64,000 nt of DNA from Amphimedon queenslandica (lineage: Eukaryota; Porifera; Demospongiae; Haplosclerida; Niphatidae). The translations under genes were made by a program, and so were the position numbers. Where the stretch lies: contig NW_003546427.1 of NCBI RefSeq assembly GCF_000090795.2, positions 84,320 to 148,319 on the forward strand. The letters run 5' to 3'. The notes beneath the pieces were generated by a model. The model had not been told where the DNA came from. It ran no database searches and saw only the letters and a list, made by a program, of their open reading frames with translations. Below are positions 11,101 to 24,400 of the stretch, piece by piece; the stretch's first letter is position 1; each line of letters opens with the position of its first letter.

Positions 11101-14100
11101 AGATACACATGTACTACATTACTAGTACATAGTTACAGAGATATACACATGTACTACAGTACTAGCACATGTATAATTAGAATTCTTGTTAGTCACACAT
11201 TGCTAAATGCTAATTAACTTTGTATGCTTTTACTTTTAATTTAGGTTATCTCCCTCCACCTATTCAACCATCACAATTGGCAGCAAGACTACTTCAACAA
11301 CAAAAATATGATAGACAAGAAGTAGTTGGACATATCCTAATACATGTGTCTTGACTTTTCTCTTGCTCTCTTTCTCAGGAGGAAAATAATGAAGTTGAAG
11401 AGATTGAGATGGAAGTGGAAGAGCAAGCGATGGAAGAGGAAGCTCCATCTATTGAAAGCCAATCAACAGTAGCAACACCTTCTCTTCCTCCTTCAGTCCC
11501 TGCATTACCATCAGGAACTAGTAATGTCAAAATAAGGAAGGACTACAATCCTAAAGGTAACACTTCATGAGGATTTGTAATGTATCATTGTATACAATGA
11601 AATAACTGAATAAATTAGGCAGGGTTTCCCACTAGAAATTAGCATAGTACTGGCTCATGTATAGCTTCTTGTCAGTGGATTTTAAAAGTTGCTCCAAAGC
11701 TGCATTGTCAGAGATCCCATACTATGACAAGAATTACATGTACATGTACATGTAAATGTACAAGGAGAGAATTCTCTATTTTTGTAATTTCTGATACTTA
11801 TTTTTAAATACTTGTACATAGGTTTATTTTGTGTATCAATTTTGAGTTGATTCTGCTCAAATTTGTTTTTTTGTGGTGCTTATAATTGTCAGCTTATGAA
11901 GTATAGTATGCTGTTTAGTTCACTTTGCCTGCTTCGTGGGAAACCTTCGGCTTAGGAAATTTTATTTATACTGATTTTCTAATGTTTTAGCTTCAGCTGC
12001 CACTACTAGTCAGCAGTTGCTGGTGTCACCAATTACTGGAGAGAAGGTCCCAGCAGATAAACTGGAAGAACACATGAGACACGGTAAGAGTATCATTCAG
12101 TTTTTGATCTTTTTACAGTGCATGTCACAATACCACACTATTGTATACAGTTTATTCTTTCAGTGCATTCTTTCTTATAATGTGTTTTATATTGTAGCAC
12201 TTCTTGATCCACGTTGGGTTGATGTACGAAAGAAGAAGATTGAAGACAGACAGCAAGAGGAGGAAGTCTTTGCTGAGGGTCTTAATATAGCATCTAATAT
12301 ACGTCACTTAGCCAAGAAACGTACTGATATATTTGGTATGGAAGAAACTGTTATTGGACAAGAAGTAAGCTACTTGTACGCATGTACATGCACCTCAAGG
12401 TTACTTTTAAGTATGGGTAGTTGGGTACTATTAATTTCAAATTTTGTATTTGGGTTTAAAAGCACAGTTATTATGTGCAGTTATGAGTTACATCACATAA
12501 GTATTAGTAATAAAATACTTGATTGCTATTTTTAATACCAGCAGAATCTACCTTGTGCTAAAATTGCAAAATTTAGTACCCACAATTATAAGTAACTTTA
12601 AGCTTTGTTGCATTGAAATGCCTCCATTTCCCTTTTCATGAATTAGATTGGTGAAGAGCCTCAATCAAGACAGCCTGCATCATTGCAATGGGATGGATAC
12701 ACAGCAAGTGTTGAAAAAACAAAGCAGCTGGCACAGTTAGCAGTAGCTAAAGGTGGACCTATCACTCAGTGAGTACAATCTTCAGTTTACATGTACATGT
12801 ACAGTGTATCTATAGTTAAGGTTTTTATTAATGTGGTATTGACAATGTGTGATGAAACTGTGAATGTTCAATGATCAAACACAGGTATACATGTACATGT
12901 AGTACTGTACAAGCCGGGCACAGTTTTTAAAGTGAGAGTGATGCTCCTTGATGTGCATTAAGCCTAGTTTCCATGTAATTGTGGCTGTTGTAAAAATGGC
13001 CAAGGTGATCTCACTGAGTCAGTGCGTGTATATGAAGAGCCCAACCCATAGGCAGAGCGAGTTATCGTAAAATTTCTAATTATTACTACAAATAAACTTA
13101 AATTTAGAAAATTCGGCCACTCATCATTGATATGTGAGGCTGAGCCTTCTAAAATACATGTATAATTGTTGTAGAGATAGATTTTTTATTTCTATATGCC
13201 ATTAATGCACATCAATGCACATTACTTTTGTCTGTGTGAAAAGGCCTTCAATACAGTATGTGATACCAAGGGTACGTAATTTAAGATATTTATATTGGAT
13301 TGTAATAAAAATTTAGTGGAATTATTTTTGAGTTTGCTGGAAAATTAAGCCCTACATGTACCCATGCACATGTACAATGTATAATGTACAGTATATGTTA
13401 ATTGTACCTCACCGCAGGTCTGATCCTGATATGGAAAAAATTGGTCCTCGTGTACCTGGTTCAAATCCCATCCCTTCTCCTGTTCCTCCTCCTAAACAGA
13501 TAATAAGAGAGGTAGTGTATGTGTACATAGTGTACTTCTATTATTAGACTCACTCCTGTCCCTTTAGATTCCTAAACCTCCACCAGTTATTGATCAAGTA
13601 AGCTGATTCGTTGTCTCATTTTATATTGTGCCACATATTTAGTTGCCCAAGCCTCTCCTACCAACTCCTCCTCCTATGCAAGGGTTCATTCCAGCACCTG
13701 CAATGATACCTCATCCAATGCCCCACCCATTCATTCATCCAGCTCCTCCTGTTGAGCCTCCTGCGGCAAAGAAGCCTAAATCAGATATTGATAATCTTAT
13801 TCCTGAAAATCAGTTTATTGCATCACATCCTGTAAGTCTCCTCTCTCTTTTTCTCAATCTACTTTAAAAGTTATCCTCATGGATGTTAATGGATGTAAAA
13901 TTGTGCATATGTAATTATTAGAAATATTATTGTCTGTCTTATTTAACTATTATGCAAAACTACATTCAAATGCAGTATCAACTTTTCTTAGTATCATTTA
14001 AAGGCCTTTCTACACTAGCACTTCTAAAGCCCCGTTTACACTGCAAACCAGTTTGGATCAAAGTGGTTCAGAAACCAGCTTAATTGTGCTCACACGTAAC

Positions 14101-15057
14101 TGTTGTTGAATTGGTTTACAATGCTACATTGCATACATAATACAGCTGCTTCAGTACTTAAACCAGTTTGATTATTTCAAACCACCTCCTGAGGTGGTTT
14201 ACATAAGTCGGTTTGAAACCGCATTGAAATTGTCCACACGTAAACTGATTTATGTCTACACCAGTTTGGAACCGCTTTAAGGGCATAGTGTAAACGGGGC
14301 TTAATGCCCATTGAACTGGTTTGAAACCGGTTCCAGTCATTCCACACCTGATGATTTCAATACACATTTATCTCAAACCACCTCCATATCAAAATATACA
14401 TGATCCTGATGATAGTGTGGAATCATCTGATGCGCATTGAATTGCATTGATGAGCCCACTTCTGGAACTGGTTCAAGTGTAGCTTTAAAGGCCTTTAGTT
14501 GTCTGCCTTGAACTGTTGACTTTTTCTCATTAATATTTTACTTAATTGATCTACATAAACATATTGCTAGATGTACTGTTGATGTAAGTTGTTTTGTTTG
14601 TACTTTTAGGGTCCAGTTACATTTACTGTATTAGTCCCTAATGTGGGGGAAAGGTCAGAGTGGCCATTGAATGGACAGAATTTGAGCATTTCTTTGCCTA
14701 TCACAGATCCAGTGAGTACCAAACACAGTTTCATTTGATTTGTCCACTTTTTCACAAATAAAAAATTAATAATAATATTGTCTTTTCAGGTGTCAGTCAT
14801 TAAATCAAAGATTGCAGATGAACTAGGGATGCCACCTGGAAAGCAAAAACTTCAAATTGGGGTAAGTTAGAAAATTTATTAATTTTAACGTCAATTTCAT
14901 TCTAAAATTGTATTGGCTGATATCTTTTTCTCTCATTATTTTATCCCTCTCATAGACTCTGTTCATTAAAGATTCAAACACTCTTGGATTTTATAATGTT
15001 ACAAGCGAAACTGTCGTCCTTCTAGGCCTCAAAGAAAGAGGAGGAAGGAAGAAGTAG
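8194..15057 (+). CDS. SF3A1: Splicing factor 3A subunit 1 (SF3A1)
   Basis: Nineteen exons: 8194-8302, 8738-8776, 8882-9007, 9113-9260, 9456-9615, 9720-9791, 10006-10096, 10148-10219, 11245-11321, 11379-11556, 11991-12083, 12198-12364, 12647-12768, 13418-13511, 13568-13597, 13643-13831, 14610-14711, 14790-14861 and 14956-15057. The exons total 2043 nt, or 680 residues. SF3A1 is part of the SF3a complex of U2 snRNP and acts in the nucleus at branch-site recognition. Two SURP modules are clear (NIVDKTADFVARNGPEFEGR and DIVKLTAQFVARNGAHF). A charged linker follows, then the SPITGEKVPADKLEEHMRH motif, a proline-rich region, and a C-terminal ubiquitin-like domain ending LLGLKERGGRKK. The start MPEIVEQ was preferred over an upstream in-frame codon because similarity begins there. 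Human SF3A1 is somewhat longer, mainly in the linker. Confidence 0.97.
10769..10990. mobile_element. MITE in SF3A1 intron 8
   Basis: The ends form an imperfect inverted repeat of about 40 bp beginning TTACCTTAAGCCTACTATTA on the left, with its complement ending at 10990. The flanks allow a TA target duplication, giving a terminal repeat that starts CCTTAAGCC. There is no coding content. It lies wholly in an intron, so it should be harmless. Confidence 0.8.
11093..11170. repeat. Tandem duplication of about 39 bp in SF3A1 intron 8
   Basis: The unit AGTTACAGAGAT...CACATGTACTACA...ACTAG.ACAT is present twice in a row, with a two-base length difference and a few substitutions. Confidence 0.75.
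12949..13214. repeat. Possible degenerate inverted-repeat element in SF3A1 intron 13
   Basis: TGATGTGCATTAA at 12949-12961 is inverted at 13202-13214, with weaker similarity extending outward. This could be an eroded MITE; the arms are short, so chance is not excluded. Confidence 0.35.
14001..14494. mobile_element. Outer MITE of a nested pair, SF3A1 intron 16
   Basis: The ends are inverted (AAGGCCTTTCTACACTAGC against AGGCCTTTAAAGCTACACTT), with TTA directly repeated at 13998-14000 and 14495-14497. A three-base TTA duplication is typical of PIF/Harbinger-type insertions. A second complete element lies inside it at 14028-14301. Confidence 0.65.
14028..14301. mobile_element. Inner MITE, CCCCGTTTACAC family
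   Basis: Terminal inverted repeats begin AGCCCCGTTTACACT and the target duplication TAA is perfect (14025-14027 and 14302-14304). The interior is made of repeated AAACCAGTTT/AAACCGGTTT-like palindromic units. A second member of the same family is at 44311-44569. The three-base TWA duplication suggests mobilisation by a Harbinger-type transposase. Confidence 0.82.
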
Positions 15058-18000
15058 AAAAGGACATTTTGTCGTGGAAACTAGTGACTGGGGTGTGGTA
15101 TTTAATTTAATGTACAATTTAAAAATATTTTTTCATTCATTTGCCTCACTATGGCAGTTTTCTGTTTGAGTAATTATTCTAAACTGTATCACTGATTGAA
15201 TGATGCAAACAAGTGTTTGCATAAACACACATCGTCAAAGCAAATGGAATTACATTAATAAAATGCAACTATAGTGGGAGTGATGTTGTTGTTTGTAGTT
15301 TTGATGTATTTTAAACTTTCACAACAAAGTAGACTTTTACCTTACTTTCCTGTTTTTCTACTCAACTTTAGTACTAATTGCATGATGTGTGGCTTTGTTT
15401 ACAATGTTAAATTGCAGTGACATACTTTGCTTATTTTGGACCTCTAATTTTCTTTTTTTAGAATATCTCTTTACTTGCTGTGCATAAATTTTAGCCCTCA
15501 AGATGTACATGTACTTATAGGGAGAGTTTTTGTTTACATTATGCCTATTTTGTGTTTGGTCCACAAGTATTTCATGTAGTTAAATTTGTTGTGTACCAAC
15601 TATGGTAAAGTTTCTATAAAAATAATTAAGCTATTAGCTCATGCTTTTACCATAAATTAGAATCCTATGCAATTCTGCATCATCCAATTAACTGAAAGTG
15701 TGATTGCGTGTATATACATGCACATGTATAATGAAATTTTGTATTGTATACATGTAATGTATATTGATATGTGTCAATATTTCAAATTGTGGCAATGAAT
15801 ATATTGAGTTAGTGCATAATGTTTGAAGTAGTACGTAACTTAATTCACAATTTTTATACACATTGACATTACATGCATGTTGCTGTTGTCTTAGTCTTGT
15901 GACTAAACTCTCTCGTACACTGACATGTTATACTGTGTTTGCTTACTGTAGTAGTTATGGTCAAGACAGACATAACACATTTTAATGCTTCCAACATTAA
16001 TTCTTGTTTTAAAATAATTTTTTGATCTTATCCCACTCATTTCACTTCCTCTCTTTGTCTCAATGACATCAAAGTATTTCCTAGTTTGAGCTAACAGGAG
16101 GAAGTATGCTAATCCAGGTTCTGAGAGAGAGAGGAGGTATCAGGGGAGGATACACTCATCAAAAGTGCATGTGTACATTTATGCCTGTTTGAGGTTGATT
16201 TCCTCATGTCACACCCAACCTCCATTATGGGACATGTCTACTGAGTATGTTGTTCTAGACAATTAGTGATCTGCTCTATTGTGTAGTTTACAGCCAAACT
16301 GGAGGGGATGTTGAATGTAGATGGTAGTGCAGGTCAGTTTTGTTGTACTGTTACATGTTGCATATAGCCTCTAAAAATATATAGTTTTATTTAGATACTT
16401 AAATGTTGAAATTAGTTTATTATAATTAATAATATTACACTCATTTTATCATACATGTACATATTGCGACTGCACCTTTGGGGTCATTGAGTATTATGCA
16501 CATACATAATAACATATGTACATATACATATACCTCTTGTAATTGGGTGATGTTATGTGATGGACTGAAACAGTGTGTTTGTATGCTCATGTAGATCTAT
16601 GTGTGTACAGGTATGTGTATGTCACTTCTAGTACATGGCTACTATCGTGTAGCCAGACTCTCCACCCCTTTCTGAAGTCAAGAAGGGTGGAGAGTCTGGC
16701 TACATGAGACTAGTACTTGGCTGGGAACAATTGGACTTGTCCCAAAATCATTATCATGTAGTGTGAAAAGGAAGTGAGGAAAGATTTGATTGTAGATGCT
16801 ACTTTGACCTTTATAGTAGTAGTAACCTTACTCTCAAGAATCTTAATCATGAAAATAATGGAACACCCATCATTCAACCTATTGTTGTTATGCAAATATT
16901 GTACTATACTATGCTACTATTAACACTTGATGCTACTCATTATTTTATGGAAACATTTGTAGTTAATGAATTTTAAGCAAGTTCACCTCATTGTGATACT
17001 TTTGCTGTGTCATTATTTTAAAGCTATTATTTGTGACTATATGAAAATTTGATTGCTTCATATTTGTGTGTAAATAAACCTTATATATTCATTACTCAAT
17101 TACATTATAAGCAATACTTATTGAGTGATTCTGAATTTGATTTTTAGTAACAGAACAACATGTATTGGCAATATTCATTTTTTATGGTTGCCATAGCCAC
17201 CTTTAATGTTAGTTGCTTTGAACTATCTGTGCTTTGAAGGATGATAAAGGCTATTCTTTTGCCATTAAAATTTTAGTGAGCTGTAAATCAACATCATAAT
17301 TTGACAACGCAATAGATGATGTTTTATTGCATTTAATAGTAGTTAAGCACTTAAAATTCAATGTAATGCTGTGCAACTCCTTATTTTTGTTGTTCGAGAT
17401 TTTATAGTCTTGCCTTGCCTGTACTGATATCTGGTGATTCAAATGTTCATGAGCCCTGTGGGTTTTGACTTTTTGAAGTATATCTTTTTCACCTTGTGTT
17501 TCAGTAATTTTTAAGCTGACATATAGGCAAGATCTCCTTCTAATAAAACTATAAATTTTAAATTTATACTTGTTACACGTGTGTATGTCATTGAATTAAT
17601 GGACTCAATTGGCTTGACTTCATTATAGCTGTTTGGAAGGTCACCCTCGGAGAATGTGTTAATAGTACTAAAACATGCTATAAAATATGTATTAAATACA
17701 GGTATTGGAGCACACATAGACACTTAATTTTAAAATATGACTTATCCTTCTAGTTAATTAGTATTTTTCAAATTAGTGAGGAATGGCACAATTCTAGTCT
17801 AGTACATTAGCATGTGCATGAACTTTAGGGACTTCTGTAGTGCACTGTATTCTACAAGACAAAACAGTGCTCAGATTTTTATTTCTCAAAACATTAATTT
17901 TTTGAATTTTAGCCATAACTGCAGGTGATTTTCTATTGAACTTGTTATCATAATTTTCTTTAATATTTCATTTAGCATTACAATTATTAACTTTGAGGAG

Positions 18001-18452
18001 TTATTATGTGAGAAGCGTCTGCCAACTATTCATTGCATGTGAGCGAAGTGATACAGATTTGCTAAATTAGAAAAATTACTTACAGATTTGTTTAAAAAGG
18101 GAACTTTTGATTTGAAGATAATCTTGATGTGAGCACGCTACCAAATTATGTTCTGCTTTTGAGTTTTGATTGTGCAGGAAGAATTGTATTTTATGCATGA
18201 ACTTTGTGTAGGAGTTGATATTACAGGAAATAATAGTTATAAGGCTTGATTAAGTTCAAAGGAAATTAATGACGTTGTAACTGATGAATAGGTATGTTCT
18301 ATAGCCTGGAGCAACAATATACTCATAGTACTTTTTGTATGTGTACTTTGATGCTGTGAAGCCACGAGCATTCAAATGAGGAAGTGGAGAGAAAAATTGG
18401 TTATAAAAGACTGTTGCATTCATCATCTCAAAAAGTCATTTTCTAAAGGAAA
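15058..18452. other. Intergenic, SF3A1 3' UTR and upstream flank of the zinc-finger gene
   Basis: About 3.4 kb with no convincing coding exon. It must contain the SF3A1 3' UTR and the promoter and 5' UTR of the downstream gene. A piece at roughly 16289-16333, flanked by AG and GT, could be a 5' UTR exon but has no coding support. The 57-bp foldback at 16648-16704 is the only structured repeat I see. Confidence 0.5.
16648..16704. repeat. Perfect 20-bp foldback hairpin
   Basis: TGTAGCCAGACTCTCCACCC at 16648-16667 is exactly inverted at 16685-16704 around a 17-base loop. The flanks (CTATCG and CATGAGACTAG) suggest the remains of a short MITE. A hairpin RNA is possible but nothing specific supports it. 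Confidence 0.7.
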
Positions 18453-21400
18453 ATGACTGCAGATTTCAGCAACATTGACTATTTTGCAGAAGAATTTACA
18501 AAATTCAACAGATATACAAATCCCAGTTATTATGAATACTTCATGAAGGTAAGGCAGTGAATTTATTTTATGTTTGTTATGCATGCTGCTGTAGATTATT
18601 GTCATGCTATGATAGAAGTATTCCCGAATGAAAAACATTAGAAACTATTTTTTTTCAAGTATCACTGTAGTTACCACAGTATAAACCCACTGCTATAAAC
18701 CTTTCATACCTAGCGAGTATAAGTGATTGAGAGTGGGCGTTGGAATATTTGCACGGCCTCCCTCGGTTTATATAGCTGTGGGTAAACGACAGATAGTCGG
18801 CTGTTTCAGTATTATTGAAGTGTGATCTGCCATTAGTCAATCTCTGCTTTCCTTCTCTCTACTGTGTGGGCCCATATCAGACTCGAAACCTTCTCCTTAG
18901 AAGTATAGCACCACCAACCCCAGACACAACCGCTCTATTAAATTTTGGAATTAGTGATAGACTCGCGTAGCGTGGAGCCACTGCCAAACTTAAATTGACC
19001 AAATCACTTCTCGTACAAACCTGCTCTCACATCCTGGATATACACACTACACAGACCCACTGGAAGCAAGAGAAACAGATAAGGAACACCACGGCTCCTC
19101 CGAGAGATGCGCTGTGCTCTGATAGTTCGTAAAAGCAGACAATCTACAATTAAGGTAATTTGAGTAGTCATAGTGAATTATTGGTCAACTATGGAAGCAT
19201 AGACCTACCAAAAGCCCGCGTTTTACTTGTACAAACCTCTACTCCTCCTACTTCCCCTCCTACTACTATGTATTGCTAGTCCTCTTGCCTCCATTTTGAA
19301 GAAGACATGTATAAGCTTATGTCTGTAAAGCATTACAATGTGACGTCTTGCATGTACTGATTCTGGCAGCCGTTTCAAAAACATCAGGTGACAATGAAAG
19401 CTTATGCGATAGTATTCCTTAACCACTCTTAACGCATTAGCTAGTCTTGCTTCTGAAGAATTATTGTCCTTTATGCCTATGTCTCACCATTTTTCGTCTG
19501 ACATAATTAATGTTATAACTTGATTATTGTTGATCTAGAAAATGAATGTGATTCCACAATTGCTTTTTGTATCATTTGTACGCTGTTAATGCTAATTCCT
19601 TAGCAAGGTGTGATTTTTTGTGTGAATGACCTATTTTGGTGTATTTTGTTGTTATTTTTTACATTGTGAAACAAGAACTATTTTATTGTTTGTGGGTGGT
19701 TGCATATGATACACAGTTTCTTTTATTTTAATCCTGACTTGTAACCTTTACTATTTGGAACTGTCACTTGCTTGCTACAGTTAATTATAATGTGCACTTG
19801 TTGTATGGGTTTCATCCCAATTTGGATACAAGCATTTTATCATGTTCTCTCTTACACACATACACATGTTATTTATAGCCACAATCGTTCCAATCTCTTA
19901 CTGACTGCAGCACAATCAATCATATTCCATATTCCTCTGTACCATCTGTCACAGAAGTAGAAGGTAATATTAGAGACTGTAATACTGGCATGGGGAGACA
20001 GACAAGACATTCAAAAACTAACACAGCATTTACAGCATGTACATCAAGACAAACCAGAAGTTCAAATCTCACTATAGCATCTACCACTGGAAGCTCTAGC
20101 ACTGTTGCTTCTGATAAAGTAATCAATTTGAAACCAGTCAAAACTGACGTTGTTGTTCCTCACCGGTCCTCTGGAGGAAGACACCTTCAACCACCAATTG
20201 GGAATGATGCAAAATTGAAACACAAAGTAAGAAAGAATGTGCATGCATTCTATGTGTACTTAAAGTCTTTATGCGATTACATATTAGCTACAGATGAAGA
20301 TACATTGAATGTTATTTTTATGTTCCTACATTTCCAGCTTTATTAGTTTTTGCAGCATGCAAGCTGTATTCAATTAAATCTTACTCTATAAATAGGTCTG
20401 ATCTCATATTGCTATTATAGGAATTGTCCATAAGTGGGCATAACATGCTACTGGGACATTATTCTATTCCTTGATTCATTTGCATTGTACAGTGTACATG
20501 TAATGATGATGCATGTATTTGTATGAATGTTTCTTTAGCGTGTGTATATCTGATGAAACTTGAGTAGTTTTACTCACTAAAAGGAGCACCTGCTGTTGCC
20601 TCTATTGTAAATGAGTTGTGTTATCATGACTCAGCATTGAGCACTTGTATAATTTGTGGTTATATTTGAGGCACTTTAAGATCCTTATTGTAATAATTGG
20701 GTGTTATCATGTACATCATGCTAGAATAGAATAATGATCCCAATTTATTAGTAATGGGGCATTATTATCGAGGTGAAAAGTATACCATGATTGTAGTGTT
20801 GTATTAACAGCTTACATGGTTATAGCTTATTGAATGGGACATTCTTCAAAAGATTATGTATTTGTCAAATGTGCTGTCTCCACACATCACATTATTCATG
20901 GTCTTCTTCTACTACTGCCATCCTTGCTTGTAATAATTTGGTTTAGATAGTGTAACATACTATCAACTGTTGTCAATAGTGATCTAATATGTCATCATAT
21001 TAATTTTGTATTATTAATTTCTAGTGCCCATTTGATGGATGTCCTTGGAGATTTGCTACACCTTATAAGCTAAGGAGACATATTAAAAGTCATACAAAGG
21101 AGACACCTTATCAAGTATGTGCTTTCATTTGTGGCATGTACATATGTATGTGTATGAACACATACCATGTGGGTTTGTGTGCATGCTAATTTGTTTTTGT
21201 TATTACTTGTGAAAGAGAAAGAAGTAAAACAATACATGTACATGTAGCTTGATTTATAGCTCTTATAGTTAATACAGCAAGTGCTAAGCCTGTATTACTA
21301 AAAGCAATGAGGTTACTACACTAGTTGTTTATAGATTTATGACTAGAGTACAAATTACAAGAAATTATTGTTTACTCAGTGTACAGAATTATGCATGTTT

Positions 21401-24400
21401 AATCATTCAAGACAAATCCTGCATAAAATTTTTTTGATTATATTTGTAATTGTTGTTCACATACCTTGCTAAATTATGTTTGTGCATTTACTATTAGCCT
21501 TGTAAAAGGTCATATTATTGTGGCCTTAACACTATTAACTTATAACTTATCAGATTTTGGTACTGTAATAAACTCTATGTTTTCACTCTTCTAAACTCTA
21601 CATACATGTACAAGTACTGTAGGCAGAGATTATAATGTACAGGAACCTAGTATACATGTGCACTCTAGAGTATAAATGGATCAAACATCTACAGTACATG
21701 TATTGATTCACTTTTATAATTTGTTGTAATAAAATTGTGCCATTGTGTGCTATTATTTTATGTTGGACTTGACATTGAACCTCTTTTTGGAAGTCTTGCT
21801 TAGAAAGTATAGTATTATAGTAATGTTTGTTGCTTACAAGAGAACCATTTCAATTAGTTATCAGGTAATGCATTTAAAACCTTTAATGCACTCAAATGTA
21901 TTTACTACAAAGATTATAGATACCAAATAGGTAGTCTTCTGTCTTGGTAGTGTAGTGGCTTCCATTGGTTAATGAGTCTTGAGGTGGCTTTACCACAGTC
22001 TCTGCACTTATACTTATTATAGTAAAGTGGTGGTTGAGTCATGAAGTGGTGGTTTAGTTAATAAAGTGGTGGTTTATAATTTAATACTTTGAATTATTAA
22101 ATCATTTTTGTTCATGCTAGTAATTATTATACATGTATTTTCTGTTAGTGTAAAGAATGTGGCCGTGGCTTTAGTGTTCGATACAATCTATTGATGCACG
22201 TACAGACCATACACAGCACTCCACAGAAATACAGTTGTCCTGTCAGAGGCTGCAAGGATGCCTTCCACACTCAACCAAGACTCAATGGACACTTAAGAAA
22301 AGTACACAAAACAGATATCAAACAAATGTGAGTTTATTACAAGGTGTACACGTACATGTATCTTATCTTTTTATTTGTTTTATAGTCAAGCTGAAAGAAA
22401 TGATAGTGAAGACTCAGAGTCATCTGCCAATGCCGTTTTTACATGCAAGGAATGTCAAAAGGTCTTCACAACACAAGCAAAGCTCAATGTGCATGCCAGA
22501 ACTCATGTAGCTCCTATCCGACCATTTAAATGCTCAGTAGAGGTGAGTGTATGCATTAATTTGTAAGCTTGTATGTTAAGCAATTTTGATACTTATGAAC
22601 ACAAGCTTCTCCATGTGCAACTCTTAAATGTAAATGTAAATATATTGTACATGTACATGAATACATGTACAAGAGATGCCATTGGTTGATTTGTACAATG
22701 ATAAAGATCTATTAGTTATGTTAGATTTGAGGTGACCTGAGCGTGTATAGTGAATCACTATCAGTACTACAATCAGTAAGAATCACCTACTCAGTGCTTC
22801 ACTACATTGTAGTAGTGTAGTACAGTACTAAACCACTATGCATGTAGTTTGCATTTGGTGGGTTTAGTAGTGTTTATTGTAGTATTGTTAATTATGTAGG
22901 CACATGCAATATGTGTATGAACTAATGCACGTATGAATGCAATATGTACATGTATAATTAACTCCTTTTATGGAGAGAGAGAGAGAGAGTAAACCAATAC
23001 CTTGACTGGCTTTAGTAGTGTCTAAGGCTAAAATGATATCTCTTTGTGAAACCAGATACATTACAGATGCCTGACTTTATATGCTGCATGTACTGTTAGT
23101 TTCCAATTTCCTTTACAAAGTTCCTTCCTAGTCCTAATGTACTACTAAAATTAGCTCATTTGACCTTAACTCTGTCAAATCTCTGTATTAAGATAAAATT
23201 TTGCTATAATACTTTTAAAATGGTAGCTTTTTGGTGAATAAATGATTTTAAACTGTAGGACAGATGTTTTTATTGATGTTAAAGACACTTGACACGAAGT
23301 GTGTCTGAGCTTTACTAGTGGTGGTACACAATGTATTTTTACACATCATTTGCAGTCAAGCTTCATAGTAAAATTGTATTTGTATTTCTACATGTGTATC
23401 TCCAATTAGTGTTTGTGTTTGTGTATGACATTGCAGACAATTATAAATTTTAGTCAGTACATATTATTAATTGTGTAAATATTATTATAAACTACTAAAT
23501 AGCCAGACACGTTGATTAGCATTTTTTTCTCTATTGGAACTTAGTGTATGCCTTTTTGTGGTCTCTGTATTTCCTTAGTAGTTGTACCAGATATGGAAAT
23601 ATTAAATTGTACATTCAGCAACGCTGTGACTAATGGGGCTTCTTTCTTCCTGATTTATTTTTCTTCCTCTTAGGGTTGTCACAAATCATTTCAAACTGCT
23701 GATAAACTTGAAAAACACAGTCAAACTCATTCATCTGTCAAGTCTTGGGTTTGCCCATACAAAGACTGTAAGAGAGTTTTCCTGAGACAGTCTTATCTAA
23801 AGAGTCACTTAAAAGTTCATGCAAAAGAACAATTTATTTGTCCTATACCAGGTACCATAATTCATAGTTTACGGCATGTACATGTACATGGATTATACAT
23901 TTTAATGTACATGTACATTTTAAAAGTACTTAGCATTTAAAAGACTGTATTCATGCGCATCATGCATACAACAAGGCATATGTAAAATTAAAATTTAAAC
24001 TTTCAATTGTTGATAAGTTATACGTGGAGTAGAGTGCAGGTGCGACTGTTTGTCTCAGTCTCTGTATGTTCTCTGATGTTGTTGACAAGTACTAATTGCA
24101 GCCTATTTTGAACTAGTGTTCTGTGTACTACACAGCCAGTTTGCTAAACAGACTTGAATTAGCCTATAATTGCCAGTCAATTGCTACCTGAAAAGTGCAT
24201 TAATAATCATAATAATTATCAATGACTTCTTTTCACTCTATTAGGTTGTGAGCACAAGCTGTCTTCAGAGCTTGAATATAATGATCATGTGAGTCTTCAC
24301 ATGGGATACTCATTACCTTGTCCTCAATGCAGTCTTGTCTTCCCTACACCAAAGAGATTAGAACTTCATATGCATGTAGCTCATGCCAATGAATGCCTAC

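Noticed and set aside
13455-13470. GGTTCAAATCCC resembling a tRNA B box
   Set aside because: It is coding sequence of SF3A1 (VPGSNPIPS), and no acceptor or anticodon stem can be formed around it.
16648-16704. A microRNA precursor
   Set aside because: A 20-bp perfect stem is shorter than typical precursors, the loop is ordinary, and element-like flanks fit a foldback transposon better.
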